Assembly (NCBI GenBank): GCA_001898965.1 | Contig: MKVW01000004.1 | Coordinates: 348,749 to 412,748, forward strand | Length of the DNA: 64,000 bases | Origin: Rhizobiales bacterium 62-17 | GTDB taxonomy: Bacteria > Pseudomonadota > Alphaproteobacteria > Rhizobiales > Beijerinckiaceae | Direction: 5' to 3' | Made by a program: the position numbers and the translations under genes | Notes under the pieces: model-generated | What the model saw: the letters and a program-made list of their open reading frames with translations, nothing else | Database searches by the model: none | Told to the model about the DNA's origin: nothing | Shown here: in pieces, positions 32,742 through 41,444 of the stretch | Numbering within the stretch: the first letter of the stretch is position 1 | Layout: the number at the start of each line of letters is the position of its first letter

Positions 32742-34838
32742 ATGAGCCATACGAGCAATACGCTCACCGAACTTGAAATCGAACACGGCCTGCCACCCGG
32801 TTGGGGCGACGGCCTGTCCGGCAAGGTTCTCTTCTGGATCGCTTTCGCCTTCGCCGCCTTTCAGGTGGCGACCTCGCTTTACGCCTTCCTGCCGGCGCAG
32901 GTGTTGCGCACGGTCCATGTCGGCTTTCTCACGCTCGTCGGCGCGGCTCTGATCGCCAATCACAAGACGAAACATCCGCTCACCTGGTATGTCGGCTGGG
33001 CGGCTGGCCTTATCACCTTTGCCTGCGGCCTCTATCACTGGGTCTTCTATACCGATCTCGTCAATCGCGCCGGCGAACTGCTGCCGATGGACATCGTCGT
33101 CGGCATCATCACCTTGGTCATCCTGTTCGTCGTCTCCTGGATGCTGATGGGTGCGGCCCTACCGCTCATCTGCCTTGCCTTCCTCGCTTATGCATTGTGG
33201 GGCCAATATCTGCCGGCGCCGCTCGATCATCGCGGCTATAGCCTCGAACAAGTCATCGATCAGATGAACTTCGGCACAGAAGGCATTTACGCCACGCCCA
33301 CGGGCATTTCCGCCACCTATATCTTCCTCTTCGTGCTGTTCGGCGCCTTCCTCGAACGTGCCGGCATGATCCAGCTTTTCAACGATGTCGCCATGGGCCT
33401 TGTCGGTCGGGCGCGCGGCGGCGCGGCTAAGGTCGCCGTAATCTCCTCGGCGATGATGGGCACGATCTCCGGCTCCGGCGTCGCCAATGTGGTCACCGTC
33501 GGCCAGTTCACCATTCCGTTGATGAAGCGCTTCGGCTACCGGCCCTCCTTCGCTGGCGGTGTCGAGGCCACGGCCTCCATGGGCGGCCAGATCATGCCTC
33601 CGGTGATGGGCGCCGTCGCCTTCATCATGGCCGAGAACATCGGCGTGCCCTATGTGGAGATCGTCAAGGCGGCGATCATTCCAGCCATCCTCTATTTCGC
33701 TTCGGCCTTCTGGATGGTGCATCTGGAAGCCGGCAAACACGGCCTTCTCGGTATTCCGCGCTCGGAACTGCCAAGCCCCTTGCAAGCCTTGAAACGGCAA
33801 TGGCATCTGGCGCTGCCGCTGATCGTGCTGGTCGTGCTGCTGATGGATGGATTCACGCCGCTGTTCGCCGGCTCGGTCGGCCTAGCGCTGACCGCGATCA
33901 TGATTCTCGGCGGCGCCGTCGCGCTCAACATTTCCCAGACCGGCCTGCGCTTCGCTTTCTGGATCGCCGTCGGCCTCATCGCCGCCGCTTTGTTCAAATT
34001 CGGCGTCTGGATCATCGTCGCCCTCGTTGGCGCCTTGATCCTGCTCAATCTGCTGACGCGCGGCGGCCGCGAGACCCTGGCCATGTGTCGCGATGCTTTG
34101 GCGGACGGTTCGCGCCAAGCCCTGCCTGTCGGCCTCGCCTGCGCCATCGTCGGCACGGTCATCGGCACGATGACGTTAACCGGCGCCGCTTCGACCTTCG
34201 GCAACTACATCGTCTCCTTCGGCCGCGAGTCGCTGTTCATCTGTCTATTGCTGGTGATGTTCACCTCAATCGTTCTTGGCACCGGCCTGCCGACGATCCC
34301 GACCTACATCATCACCGCATCGTTGGCCGCGCCGGCCTTGTTGAAGCTCGGCGTGCCGCTGATCGTCAGCCACATGTTCGTCTTCTACTACGGCATCATC
34401 GCCGACCTGACGCCGCCCGTGGCGCTGGCGGCCTTAGCAGCCGCACCGATCGCTAAGGCGTCGCCTGATGCCATCGGCTGGCAAGCCTGCCGCATCGCCA
34501 TCGCCGGCTTCCTCATTCCCTTCATGGCCGTCTATGAACCGGCCTTGATGTTGCAGGAAGGCAGCCGCCTCACGGCCGAATACGGCTATTGGATCGAGGT
34601 CGCCTATGTCAGCCTGAAAGCGGTGTTGACCATCGTCGTCACCGGCGTCGCCGCGATAGGTTTCTATTTCGCCCGCACGTCCTGGCCCGAACGCATCCTG
34701 CATGGCGTGGCGGCGGTCTCCTTCATCTCGCCGCTGCCGTGGAGTGACACCTTCGCTCTGACGTTGACGGCACTGCTGACCGCCTGGAACCTGTTCAAGG
34801 CTCGCCGGCCGACACCGACGCCGGCCACGGCCGTATGA
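32742..34838 (+). CDS. TRAP transporter fused permease (4TM/12TM)
   Basis: A 698-residue polytopic protein combining the small DctQ-like and large DctM-like subunits, as in TAXI-TRAP systems. The large subunit is recognisable from FLFVLFGAFLERAGMIQLF, MMGTISGSGVANVVTVGQF, and a second half with VLGTGLPTIPTYI. It drives secondary, ion-coupled uptake of the solute bound by the TAXI protein. The stop overlaps the DUF1850 start (ATGA), so translation is coupled. Confidence 0.93.
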   Translation: MSHTSNTLTELEIEHGLPPGWGDGLSGKVLFWIAFAFAAFQVATSLYAFLPAQVLRTVHVGFLTLVGAALIANHKTKHPLTWYVGWAAGLITFACGLYHWVFYTDLVNRAGELLPMDIVVGIITLVILFVVSWMLMGAALPLICLAFLAYALWGQYLPAPLDHRGYSLEQVIDQMNFGTEGIYATPTGISATYIFLFVLFGAFLERAGMIQLFNDVAMGLVGRARGGAAKVAVISSAMMGTISGSGVANVVTVGQFTIPLMKRFGYRPSFAGGVEATASMGGQIMPPVMGAVAFIMAENIGVPYVEIVKAAIIPAILYFASAFWMVHLEAGKHGLLGIPRSELPSPLQALKRQWHLALPLIVLVVLLMDGFTPLFAGSVGLALTAIMILGGAVALNISQTGLRFAFWIAVGLIAAALFKFGVWIIVALVGALILLNLLTRGGRETLAMCRDALADGSRQALPVGLACAIVGTVIGTMTLTGAASTFGNYIVSFGRESLFICLLLVMFTSIVLGTGLPTIPTYIITASLAAPALLKLGVPLIVSHMFVFYYGIIADLTPPVALAALAAAPIAKASPDAIGWQACRIAIAGFLIPFMAVYEPALMLQEGSRLTAEYGYWIEVAYVSLKAVLTIVVTGVAAIGFYFARTSWPERILHGVAAVSFISPLPWSDTFALTLTALLTAWNLFKARRPTPTPATAV

Positions 34839-35209
34839 GCATCAACCTGTGCATCGTCAGCGGCGCGACCATCACCAAGGTCGCGGCGCTGACCTTCACC
34901 CTGTCCTGGCAACATTCAGTGCAGAAAACCGAATGGACCGAAACCTGGCAGGTCACACCGACAGCGCTGGAACTGGTCGAGGCGCGGGTCGAAGGCACGG
35001 GCGCTGGAATGGAGCCACCGGAAGGCTCCGTCTTCGACGGCCGTTTCTGGCGTTGGAAACCGACCATCCCGCCGCTGCCTGAAGTGCGGCTGTCGCGATC
35101 CGACGCCGTGCCGCAAGGCTGGAGGCTCTGCACGGCGGACAGCTGCCGACCGGTCGCCTCCGCCGTCGATCATGCGGATGTGGTGATTTTGAAGCCCTGC
35201 GCGGACTAA
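34835..35209 (+). CDS. DUF1850 domain protein, TAXI-TRAP accessory
   Basis: A 124-residue protein beginning MSINLCIVSGATITKVAALTF, with the DUF1850 core SWQHSVQKTEWTETWQV and four cysteines. No clear signal peptide. DUF1850 genes are commonly found next to TAXI-TRAP permeases; the role is unknown. It overlaps the permease by 4 bases and is followed at once by a rhizobial-type intergenic palindrome. Confidence 0.85.
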   Translation: MSINLCIVSGATITKVAALTFTLSWQHSVQKTEWTETWQVTPTALELVEARVEGTGAGMEPPEGSVFDGRFWRWKPTIPPLPEVRLSRSDAVPQGWRLCTADSCRPVASAVDHADVVILKPCAD

Positions 35210-35264
35210 AGCATTTTCAAGCGAAGCAGATGCCTGTTCGCACGAAGAAAATGCGTCAAAACTA
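35208..35264. repeat. Rhizobial-type intergenic palindromic repeat
   Basis: GCATTTTC at 35211-35218 and its complement GAAAATGC at 35247-35254 flank an inner AAGCGAA / TTCGC pair, followed by GTCAAAAC. This matches a short dispersed repeat I recall from many Hyphomicrobiales genomes. Only one copy was noticed here. It sits directly at the DUF1850 stop codon and might act as a terminator or processing site. Confidence 0.6.
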
Positions 35265-35270
35265 AAAAGC

Positions 35271-35507
35271 TTAGCCGCGGATTGGCTCGACCTTAAGCGC
35301 AGCGCGAATGAAATAATACAGGCCGACGAAGCCAATGAGGCCGCCGACAATCTCGATGCCATAGCGGAGCATCTGCGGCAGGCCGAACATACCGCCCAGC
35401 GCCCAGCCGGCCGCCCAGGTGATTCCGACCAGTTCGGTGCCGACAAGAATCGCGACGCTGACCACGGTCAGCGTGTTCTGCCAGTTAATCGGCTTCCGGT
35501 CCGCCAA
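35271..35507 (-). CDS. Small two-helix membrane protein, unknown function
   Basis: A 78-residue protein (MADRKPINWQNTLTVVSVAIL...) with two or three hydrophobic segments: residues 12-35, and 47-66. The tail is KVEPIRG. It resembles conserved hypothetical proteins of Hyphomicrobiales. It converges on the TRAP operon and lies about 140 bases from tRNA-Val. Function not deducible. Confidence 0.7.
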   Translation of the reverse strand: MADRKPINWQNTLTVVSVAILVGTELVGITWAAGWALGGMFGLPQMLRYGIEIVGGLIGFVGLYYFIRAALKVEPIRG

Positions 35508-35644
35508 AGCTGCATCTCCAAAGATCTGATCGGCGTTTTTCTACAGGAAGCGCTCCAAGGGAGCAATCACTCCCTTGCGCGCGCCGCGGCAACCCCCTAT
35601 ACCCCTGCCATTCCGCGCCGGTTCGCCGGCCAAACCGTGGAAAC

Positions 35645-35719
35645 GGGCGATTAGCTCAGCGGGAGAGCACTTCCTTGACATGGAAGGGGTCACAGGTTCG
35701 ATCCCTGTATCGCCCACCA
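35645..35719 (+). tRNA. tRNA-Val (anticodon GAC)
   Basis: A 75-base cloverleaf with the 3' CCA encoded. The acceptor arms GGGCGAT / ATCGCCC pair; the D arm contains TAGCTCAGCGGGAGAGCA; the anticodon stem CTTCC / GGAAG encloses loop TTGACAT, so the anticodon is GAC; the T arm reads ACAGGTTCGATCCCTGT. It decodes GUC and GUU. tRNA genes are common integration sites, but no integrase or att repeat is seen nearby. Confidence 0.97.
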
Positions 35720-35929
35720 CGAACATCCTGATTTATTTGATATTTCCAGAAACTCTCGACTGATGCGGCAAAGCGAAGCTTCGTTATTGCCACGTCGAAG
35801 TCTGCGCCGGATCAACGAATCTGATCGTCATCCACCCTTCGACAGTGGGCGCATGACCTTTGGCACTTTCTCCTGGGCCGCCGTTGGCCGATCACACACC
35901 CGAAATTAACCTTTCGGGGAGACGGCGCC

Positions 35930-36058
35930 GTGCCTTTTTCCGTCGCGGACTTCGCGTTCTATTTCTGTCTCGTCCTGTTCATCGGGCCGGCCACCGCCGC
36001 CACGCTGATCACCGCTTATCTGGTGGCCGACGATCGCAAGGTGCTCGCGCGCGCCTAA
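35930..36058 (+). CDS. Small single-helix membrane protein
   Basis: A 42-residue frame from GTG 35930 (MPFSVADFAFYFCLVLFIGP...) to TAA at 36058, preceded by GGGGAG at good spacing. It has one hydrophobic helix with Pro and Thr (residues 7-31) and a charged tail ADDRKVLARA. The stop overlaps the convergent DUF2188-like gene by 4 bases. Function unknown. The strong ribosome site and clean helix argue that it is real. Confidence 0.55.
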   Translation: MPFSVADFAFYFCLVLFIGPATAATLITAYLVADDRKVLARA

Positions 36059-36294
36059 TCCTCGATCTCGGTTTCCGGACGATCGTTCCCCGGCGCCAGT
36101 TCCTGATGCCATTTGCCCCGGGAATCCTCATATTCGATGCCATCGGTCTTGCCGGCGACCTGTTGCCGCTGGGCGGCCGCGGCGGCGGCTTCATGAGCCA
36201 TTTTATGGGTCGGATAGGTCTCCGACAGGACATCACCGACCTTATAGGCCCAGCCCCCATCGTGTTCGACCACCTCATAGACAACTTTAGTCAT
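36055..36294 (-). CDS. DUF2188-like protein
   Basis: A 79-residue protein, MTKVVYEVVEHDGGWAYKVG..., with the YPTHKMAHEAAAAAAQRQQ segment and ending in an acidic tail. It fits the small DUF2188 pattern (a W-containing strand, a helix rich in Ala, then IEYEDSRGKWHQE). The start at 36294 is set by homology; the frame extends upstream without features. Function unknown; small DUF2188 proteins are often stress-induced, but nothing here shows that. Confidence 0.75.
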   Translation of the reverse strand: MTKVVYEVVEHDGGWAYKVGDVLSETYPTHKMAHEAAAAAAQRQQVAGKTDGIEYEDSRGKWHQELAPGNDRPETEIED

Positions 36295-36391
36295 TGTCGG
36301 TCTCCATTCGCGGCTGCGTCGTCCACCCAGATTGCCATCCGGATTGGCGCTTTTGGATGACAGACAGCTAACCACCAATAGCGGACCGGGC

Positions 36392-37009
36392 CTAGCCCCG
36401 CGGCCGATAGCGCGGCAGCGACCAACCGTTGACCAAGGCCAAGGCGCGAATGCCGAAGGCCACGGCGAACCCAGCGATCAAGGCCGCCTCGCGTGGCGCA
36501 CTGAGGCCGATCAGACCGACGAAGATCAGGGCGCCCGCCAGCGCCGCCGAGACATAGATTTCGCGGCTCAGGATCACCGGCGATTCATTGCCGAGAATGT
36601 CGCGGATGACGCCCCCGAAGGTTGCCGTCACCACCCCCATGGCCACGGCGACAACCGGACCGGATTGCGCCTCTAGGGCCTTTTCCGCCCCGGTGACCGC
36701 AAACAGCGCCAGACCCACCGCATCGATCCACAACAGAAAGCGATGGCGCGACTGCGGAATATGGGCGGTGAAGAACACCGCGCAGGAAACGATGACGCAG
36801 GCGAGCAGATAGGTCGGATCCTTGACCCAAAACACTGGCAACGTACCCAGGACCACGTCGCGGAACGTACCGCCGCCGATGCCGGTCACCGTCCCCAGCA
36901 GGACGAAACCGACGATATCCATCTGCTTGCGCGAGGCCATCAAGGCGCCCGTCACCGCGAAGACGACAATGCCCAGCCAATCCAGTGCCATAGTGACGGT
37001 TTGAAACAT
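36392..37009 (-). CDS. TRIC-like (UPF0126) cation channel family protein
   Basis: A 205-residue membrane protein with two repeats of three helices. The duplicated glycine-rich motif appears as GTVTGIGGGTFRDVVLG and GVVTATFGGVIRDILGN, the hallmark of the YadS/YicG (UPF0126) family related to trimeric intracellular cation channels. The Met at 37009 is chosen because upstream residues are not hydrophobic. Probably a monovalent cation or small amino-acid channel. Confidence 0.92.
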   Translation of the reverse strand: MFQTVTMALDWLGIVVFAVTGALMASRKQMDIVGFVLLGTVTGIGGGTFRDVVLGTLPVFWVKDPTYLLACVIVSCAVFFTAHIPQSRHRFLLWIDAVGLALFAVTGAEKALEAQSGPVVAVAMGVVTATFGGVIRDILGNESPVILSREIYVSAALAGALIFVGLIGLSAPREAALIAGFAVAFGIRALALVNGWSLPRYRPRG

Positions 37010-37101
37010 GATCGCCAACGTAGCCTGAGGACGGGGGGCGGTATATAGACAGGCGCACGCCAAACCCTCTGGGTGGTCCTGAGTTTCCACAAGAACGTCT
37101 G

Positions 37102-37263
37102 ATGCCCGATCACCTGCAAGGCCAACTGATCTCAAGTCTCCTCGCCCTGCGATCGCGCTGGCTTCCCGCGCTCGTTCTTGTCGTCGTCATTCATATCGTC
37201 GCCTTCGCCTTTGCCACCGGCCAGATCGACGTGCCCTTCCTCTACCGCGGTCCGCAGGGCTGA
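37102..37263 (+). CDS. Small membrane protein upstream of the acyltransferase
   Basis: A 53-residue frame (MPDHLQGQLISSLLALRSRW...), ATG at 37102 to TGA at 37263, with one hydrophobic helix (residues 23-39) and the tail DVPFLYRGPQG. It ends 5 bases before the acyltransferase start, whose ribosome site GAGG overlaps its stop, so the two look translationally coupled. No recognised family. Confidence 0.5.
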   Translation: MPDHLQGQLISSLLALRSRWLPALVLVVVIHIVAFAFATGQIDVPFLYRGPQG

Positions 37264-37268
37264 GGCGG

Positions 37269-39719
37269 ATGGCAAAAGCATCGCAAAGCTCGGCCCTCGT
37301 CGGGCGGCTGGCCTCCCTCGATCTCCTGCGTGGCGTCGCGGCGCTGGCGGTCGCCATCCCGCACTATGTCATGCTCGGCTCGCAGGATTGGCCGACCATG
37401 CAGGTCGTTTCGATCCTCGCCGTCGAAGTGTTCTTCGTGCTCAGCGGTTTCGTGCTGGCACCGCAGATTCTCGCCTGCGTCACGGCGCTGCGTTCATCCG
37501 ACATCGGCATCTTCCTGGTGCGACGGTGGATGCGCACCATCCCGCCTTATCTGGTAGCGCTGGTCGCTATCACGGTGATCTCAGGCAATATTTTCAACGA
37601 CGCCTTCATCCGCTACGTTTTCTACGTCCAGAACTTCTTCTCCTCCCTGCCCGAAGCCCGCGATTATTTCGCCGTCGCCTGGAGCCTGTCGGTCGAGGAA
37701 TGGTTTTATGTGGTCTTCGCCGTCCTGGTGATCGCGGCCCGTCTGCTTGGCCTGCGCGAACGCGGCTTCACCGTTGCCGTCATCGTGCTGGCCATCGCCT
37801 TCATCGTGGCGCGCACGCTCGCTGGCCATATGCAAGATTGGGACGCCGCCATTCGCCGCGTCACCGTCTTCCGTCTGGATGCCATTGCTTATGGCTTCCT
37901 GCTGTATGTCGTTCTCGATGCGCTTGAGCGCTGGTATGGCCGTTTCGCCAATGCGCTCCTCTCGACACTGGTCGTTGCGGCGACGGCGGCGCTGGCCTTC
38001 TGGATCGGCTGGCTCGCCAGCGTCGATACTTCAACCCCGGCACGCCATCTCTATCCCTTCACCGCCGCTCTCTTCGGCTGCGCGCTGATTTTCGCGCTCA
38101 CCTTCCATCGCAAGGCCTTTCAAGGGTCGGCTTTCGCGCCGATCTGCTATTATCTCGGCAAGGTCTCCTACACGATCTATCTGTTTCATCTGATCGTGAT
38201 CTTGCTCCTGCGCCCGCATGTGACGCATCTCGATCTGCCGATCCAGATGGCGCTTTATCTGATCGCACTCTTCGTCTTCTGCACGTTCTTCTTCTTCGGC
38301 TTCGAACGCATCATCCTGGCGGCACGGCCGCATTATCCCGATCACGTGGCACGCGCCCGCGCACCCGAGCCGCACCTCGCTCTGCCAAATTGGGCCAACA
38401 CAACCCTCGCGCCCCTGCGCAACTTGCCGGCCCGCCTCGCCGCCTTCGTGCTCGCCGGCCTCGGCGGCTGGGCGTGCAACTGGTCCTTCCACAGCGGCCG
38501 CACGCTCGTCTTCTATGCGGCGCTTGTCATCACCGCCTTCGCTTTGATCGTCGCCACCCACAATCTGCGCTTCTGCCGCAACGGCGTCGCCCGCACCTTG
38601 CACATCGGCATGGCGCTGTTCGCGCTCACGCTGCCATTGGTCGACATGATTTATGCGCGCACCTTGCAGACCGGCATCACACGTCCGACCATCGACGCCT
38701 ATTCTTTCCGTCAGGCGCAGGCCGATCCCGCCGCCTTTCAGGCTTGGTGGTCGCGCTTCACCGACGAGTTCAATCGCGGCGCCAAGGCCGATATCGAACA
38801 GCCCGATCCTGAAGGCACCCTGCCGTTCATTCCGCGCCCCGGGGCGCGCAGCAAATTCTTCGACGGCGACATCCGTATCAACAATCTCGGCTTTCGCGGC
38901 GCCGATTTCCCCGCCGATAAAGGCAATAACTGGCGCATCTTCGCGATCGGCGAATCGCCGACCTTCGGCACCCTGCCCGCCAACGGCCAGAAAGCCTGGC
39001 CGGAAGTGCTGCAGAACCTGATCGACGAACGGCTCGTCTGCCAGCGGCCGGTGCAAGTGATCAATGCTGGCGTCGTCGGCTACAGTTTCCCCTCAAGCCT
39101 GGAGCGCACGCGCCGCTTCATCGTGCCGCTGAAGCCCGACATGGTCATCAGCTATCACGGCTTCAACAATCTCGCTTTGATTGACCCTCTGCTGGCGAAA
39201 CTACCGCAACCGCCACACTGGCAATTGCGGGCGTCGCCGCTCATCGGCGAAGTGCTGTTCCGCTTCAACACGCTGCGTTACGTCAAGCGCGTCGAAGCCT
39301 TCAATGTCGCAAGCCAGGCGCACTATTCCGATCAATATGACAAGCTCTACCGCGCCTTCGTCGAATTGGGCAAAAGCGCCGGTTTCATTCCGGTTCTCGC
39401 CAATCTCAGCATGGTCATCACCGACCAGTCGCCGCGCGAGGTGATCGATTTCTACGGCCGCGTCTTCATGCCGATCTCCCGCATCATCCCGGCGGTGGCC
39501 GAGCACAATCGCATCGCTCGACAGGTGGCCAAGGACACAGGCGCCCCCTTCGTCGACACCACGCCCGGCCTCGCCGGCCAGTGGGACAGCGATTATTTTT
39601 ACGATACGGTTCACTTCACCCAGAAGGGCTCGAGCGTGCTGGCTGAGCGGATGTTCCAAGGCATCCTACCGCAGCTCGAAAACGGTCCCGGCTGCAAACC
39701 GCGCGAAGACGCGAAATAG
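37269..39719 (+). CDS. Acyltransferase 3 family protein fused to an SGNH-hydrolase-like domain
   Basis: An 816-residue protein. The N-terminal half is a 10-helix acyltransferase-3 domain (SLDLLRGVAALAVAIPHYV; the conserved Arg and His of the OafA/OatA family). More helices follow near 385-450, and the C-terminal third is an SGNH-type domain: block I is IFAIGESPTFG (Glu in place of the usual Asp), block III includes ISYHGFNNLALI and the catalytic Asp/His are in YDTVHFTQKG. It probably O-acetylates a surface polysaccharide or peptidoglycan, the SGNH domain passing the acyl group in the periplasm. Preceded by a small membrane protein gene. Confidence 0.85.
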   Translation: MAKASQSSALVGRLASLDLLRGVAALAVAIPHYVMLGSQDWPTMQVVSILAVEVFFVLSGFVLAPQILACVTALRSSDIGIFLVRRWMRTIPPYLVALVAITVISGNIFNDAFIRYVFYVQNFFSSLPEARDYFAVAWSLSVEEWFYVVFAVLVIAARLLGLRERGFTVAVIVLAIAFIVARTLAGHMQDWDAAIRRVTVFRLDAIAYGFLLYVVLDALERWYGRFANALLSTLVVAATAALAFWIGWLASVDTSTPARHLYPFTAALFGCALIFALTFHRKAFQGSAFAPICYYLGKVSYTIYLFHLIVILLLRPHVTHLDLPIQMALYLIALFVFCTFFFFGFERIILAARPHYPDHVARARAPEPHLALPNWANTTLAPLRNLPARLAAFVLAGLGGWACNWSFHSGRTLVFYAALVITAFALIVATHNLRFCRNGVARTLHIGMALFALTLPLVDMIYARTLQTGITRPTIDAYSFRQAQADPAAFQAWWSRFTDEFNRGAKADIEQPDPEGTLPFIPRPGARSKFFDGDIRINNLGFRGADFPADKGNNWRIFAIGESPTFGTLPANGQKAWPEVLQNLIDERLVCQRPVQVINAGVVGYSFPSSLERTRRFIVPLKPDMVISYHGFNNLALIDPLLAKLPQPPHWQLRASPLIGEVLFRFNTLRYVKRVEAFNVASQAHYSDQYDKLYRAFVELGKSAGFIPVLANLSMVITDQSPREVIDFYGRVFMPISRIIPAVAEHNRIARQVAKDTGAPFVDTTPGLAGQWDSDYFYDTVHFTQKGSSVLAERMFQGILPQLENGPGCKPREDAK

Positions 39720-39827
39720 GTCAGAAAATTTTTGGCGCTTTTTGGAGCGCCTGTCGAAATGCCGACGCCCGGCGCGTCATGTCCATGTCAACACCGCTGA
39801 AACAGCGGCCGAAACAAGGAGATGCAC

Positions 39828-40190
39828 ATGCAATACCTGCTGATGATCTATAACGACGAGAACTTCTACAAAACGGCGCCGAAAGCCGAGCTGGAACGCT
39901 CCCACAGCGCCTATGTCGCTTATACCGAAGCGCTGAAATCGGCTGGCATCATCCGGGGCGGCGAACGCCTGCAACCGATCGCCACCTCCAGCACCGTGCG
40001 CGTCAAGGACGGCAAGACCGTCGTGCTCGACGGCCCCTATGTCGAAACCAAGGAACAATTGGCCGGCTATTACGTGATCGAGGTGGACAATCTCGACAAG
40101 GCCATCGAATGGGCCGCGCGCTGCCCGGCCGCCAGCGGTGGCACGATGGAAGTCCGACCCATCTGGGCGAACCCGCTGACGAACATGTAA
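39828..40190 (+). CDS. YCII family (DGPF) protein
   Basis: A 120-residue single-domain YCII protein (MQYLLMIYNDENFY...; VLDGPYVETKEQLAGYYVIEV contains the DGPF-type DGPY motif). AGGAG at 39817 favours the ATG at 39828 over the one at 39822. It is two bases upstream of an ECF42-type sigma factor gene, a very common association. Function unknown; possibly a small-molecule-binding partner of the sigma factor. Confidence 0.9.
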   Translation: MQYLLMIYNDENFYKTAPKAELERSHSAYVAYTEALKSAGIIRGGERLQPIATSSTVRVKDGKTVVLDGPYVETKEQLAGYYVIEVDNLDKAIEWAARCPAASGGTMEVRPIWANPLTNM

Positions 40191-40192
40191 GC

Positions 40193-41437
40193 GTGGCCGC
40201 TTCGCTCGCAGATCCTCGGCGCGCGGCGGAAGCCGCCGCCCGCCGCAGCTACGGCAAGCTGGTCGCCCTTCTGGCGGCACGTGGCCGTGACATCGCCGCC
40301 GCCGAGGATGCTCTGGCCGAAGCCTTCGCCGCGGCGCTCAGCGACTGGCCGAAATCGGGCGTGCCGGACAGTCCGGAAGCCTGGCTGCTGGCCGTCGCCC
40401 GCCGCCGCCTGATCGACGGGGCGCGACGTCGCAAGACCCGCGATGAGGCGAGCGATCATCTGGTGCTGCTCATGCAGGAAGCCGGCGACGATCAAGAGGC
40501 CGATATTCCCGACCGCCGCCTGTGGCTGATGTTCGCCTGCGCCCATCCGGCCCTTGATCCGAGCATTCGCTCCGCCCTCATTCTGCAAACACTGCTTGGC
40601 TTCGATGCGGTCGCCATCGGCTCGGTGTTTCTGGTGCAGCCTGCGACCATGGGCCAACGGCTGGTGCGCGCCAAACAGAAGATCGCCCAGGCCGGCATTC
40701 CCTTCGAACTGCCCCAGAAGGAAGATTTGCCCGAACGGCTCGATGCGGTGTTGGAAGCGGTCTATTCCGCTTTCGCACGCGGCTGGAGCGACCCGACCGG
40801 CGCCCATGCGCGCATCAGCGAACTGGCGGCGGAAGGCATCTGGCTCGGCCGGCTCATCGGCGATCTCATGCCCGGCGAACCGGAAGCGCTCGGCCTGCTG
40901 GCCTTGATGCTGCACCTGGAAGCGCGGCGCGGGGCGCGGCGCAGCACCGATGGCGATTACGTCGCTCTGTCGGCCCAGGACACGGCGCTTTGGGACCATG
41001 TGCTCATCGACGAGGCCGAAGCTCTGCTGCATCGCGCCGCCAAAATGGCCCGCCCCGGCCGCTATCAAACCGAGGCCGCCATTCAATCGGCCCATGCGGC
41101 GCGGCGTCTCACCGGCAAGACCGACTGGCAGGCCATCGCCGCGCTCTATGATGTGCTGTGGGCCATGACCGGCTCGCCGGTCGTCGCCATCAATCGGGCG
41201 ATGGCCCAGGCCGAAACGTCAGGCCCAGCCGTCGCTCTGGCGGAACTCGATACCCTGGCGACAGATGCGCGGCTGGCGACGTATCAGCCCTATTGGGCCG
41301 GCCGCGCCGACCTCTGCCAGCGGGTCGGTGATCAGGCGGCGGCGCGCGATGCCTATGGCCGCGCCATCGGCCTGGAACATGACCCTGCCGTGCGTCGCTT
41401 CCTGCAGGATCGGCTGGCCAAACTCGCGGTGAACTGA
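40193..41437 (+). CDS. ECF42-type RNA polymerase sigma factor with C-terminal TPR-like extension
   Basis: A 414-residue sigma factor from GTG 40193. Region 2 (ARRSYGKLVALLAARGRDIAAAEDALAEAF) and region 4 (ALILQTLLGFDAVAIGSVFLVQPATMGQRLVRAKQKI) are followed by a long DUF6596/TPR-like C-terminus (about residues 175-414). This architecture and the adjacent YCII gene define the ECF42 group, in which the extension replaces an anti-sigma factor. The gap to the YCII stop is 2 bases, so the pair is an operon. Targets unknown, usually its own YCII gene. Confidence 0.9.
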   Translation: MAASLADPRRAAEAAARRSYGKLVALLAARGRDIAAAEDALAEAFAAALSDWPKSGVPDSPEAWLLAVARRRLIDGARRRKTRDEASDHLVLLMQEAGDDQEADIPDRRLWLMFACAHPALDPSIRSALILQTLLGFDAVAIGSVFLVQPATMGQRLVRAKQKIAQAGIPFELPQKEDLPERLDAVLEAVYSAFARGWSDPTGAHARISELAAEGIWLGRLIGDLMPGEPEALGLLALMLHLEARRGARRSTDGDYVALSAQDTALWDHVLIDEAEALLHRAAKMARPGRYQTEAAIQSAHAARRLTGKTDWQAIAALYDVLWAMTGSPVVAINRAMAQAETSGPAVALAELDTLATDARLATYQPYWAGRADLCQRVGDQAAARDAYGRAIGLEHDPAVRRFLQDRLAKLAVN

Positions 41438-41444
41438 CCTACGG

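Noticed and set aside
35645-35719. tRNA-Val as an integrated-element attachment site
   Set aside because: No integrase gene and no repeat of the tRNA 3' end were seen in the window.
35541-35726. 61-codon minus-strand frame over tRNA-Val (MFVVGDTGIEPVTP...)
   Set aside because: A well-known false frame produced by the complement of tRNA genes.
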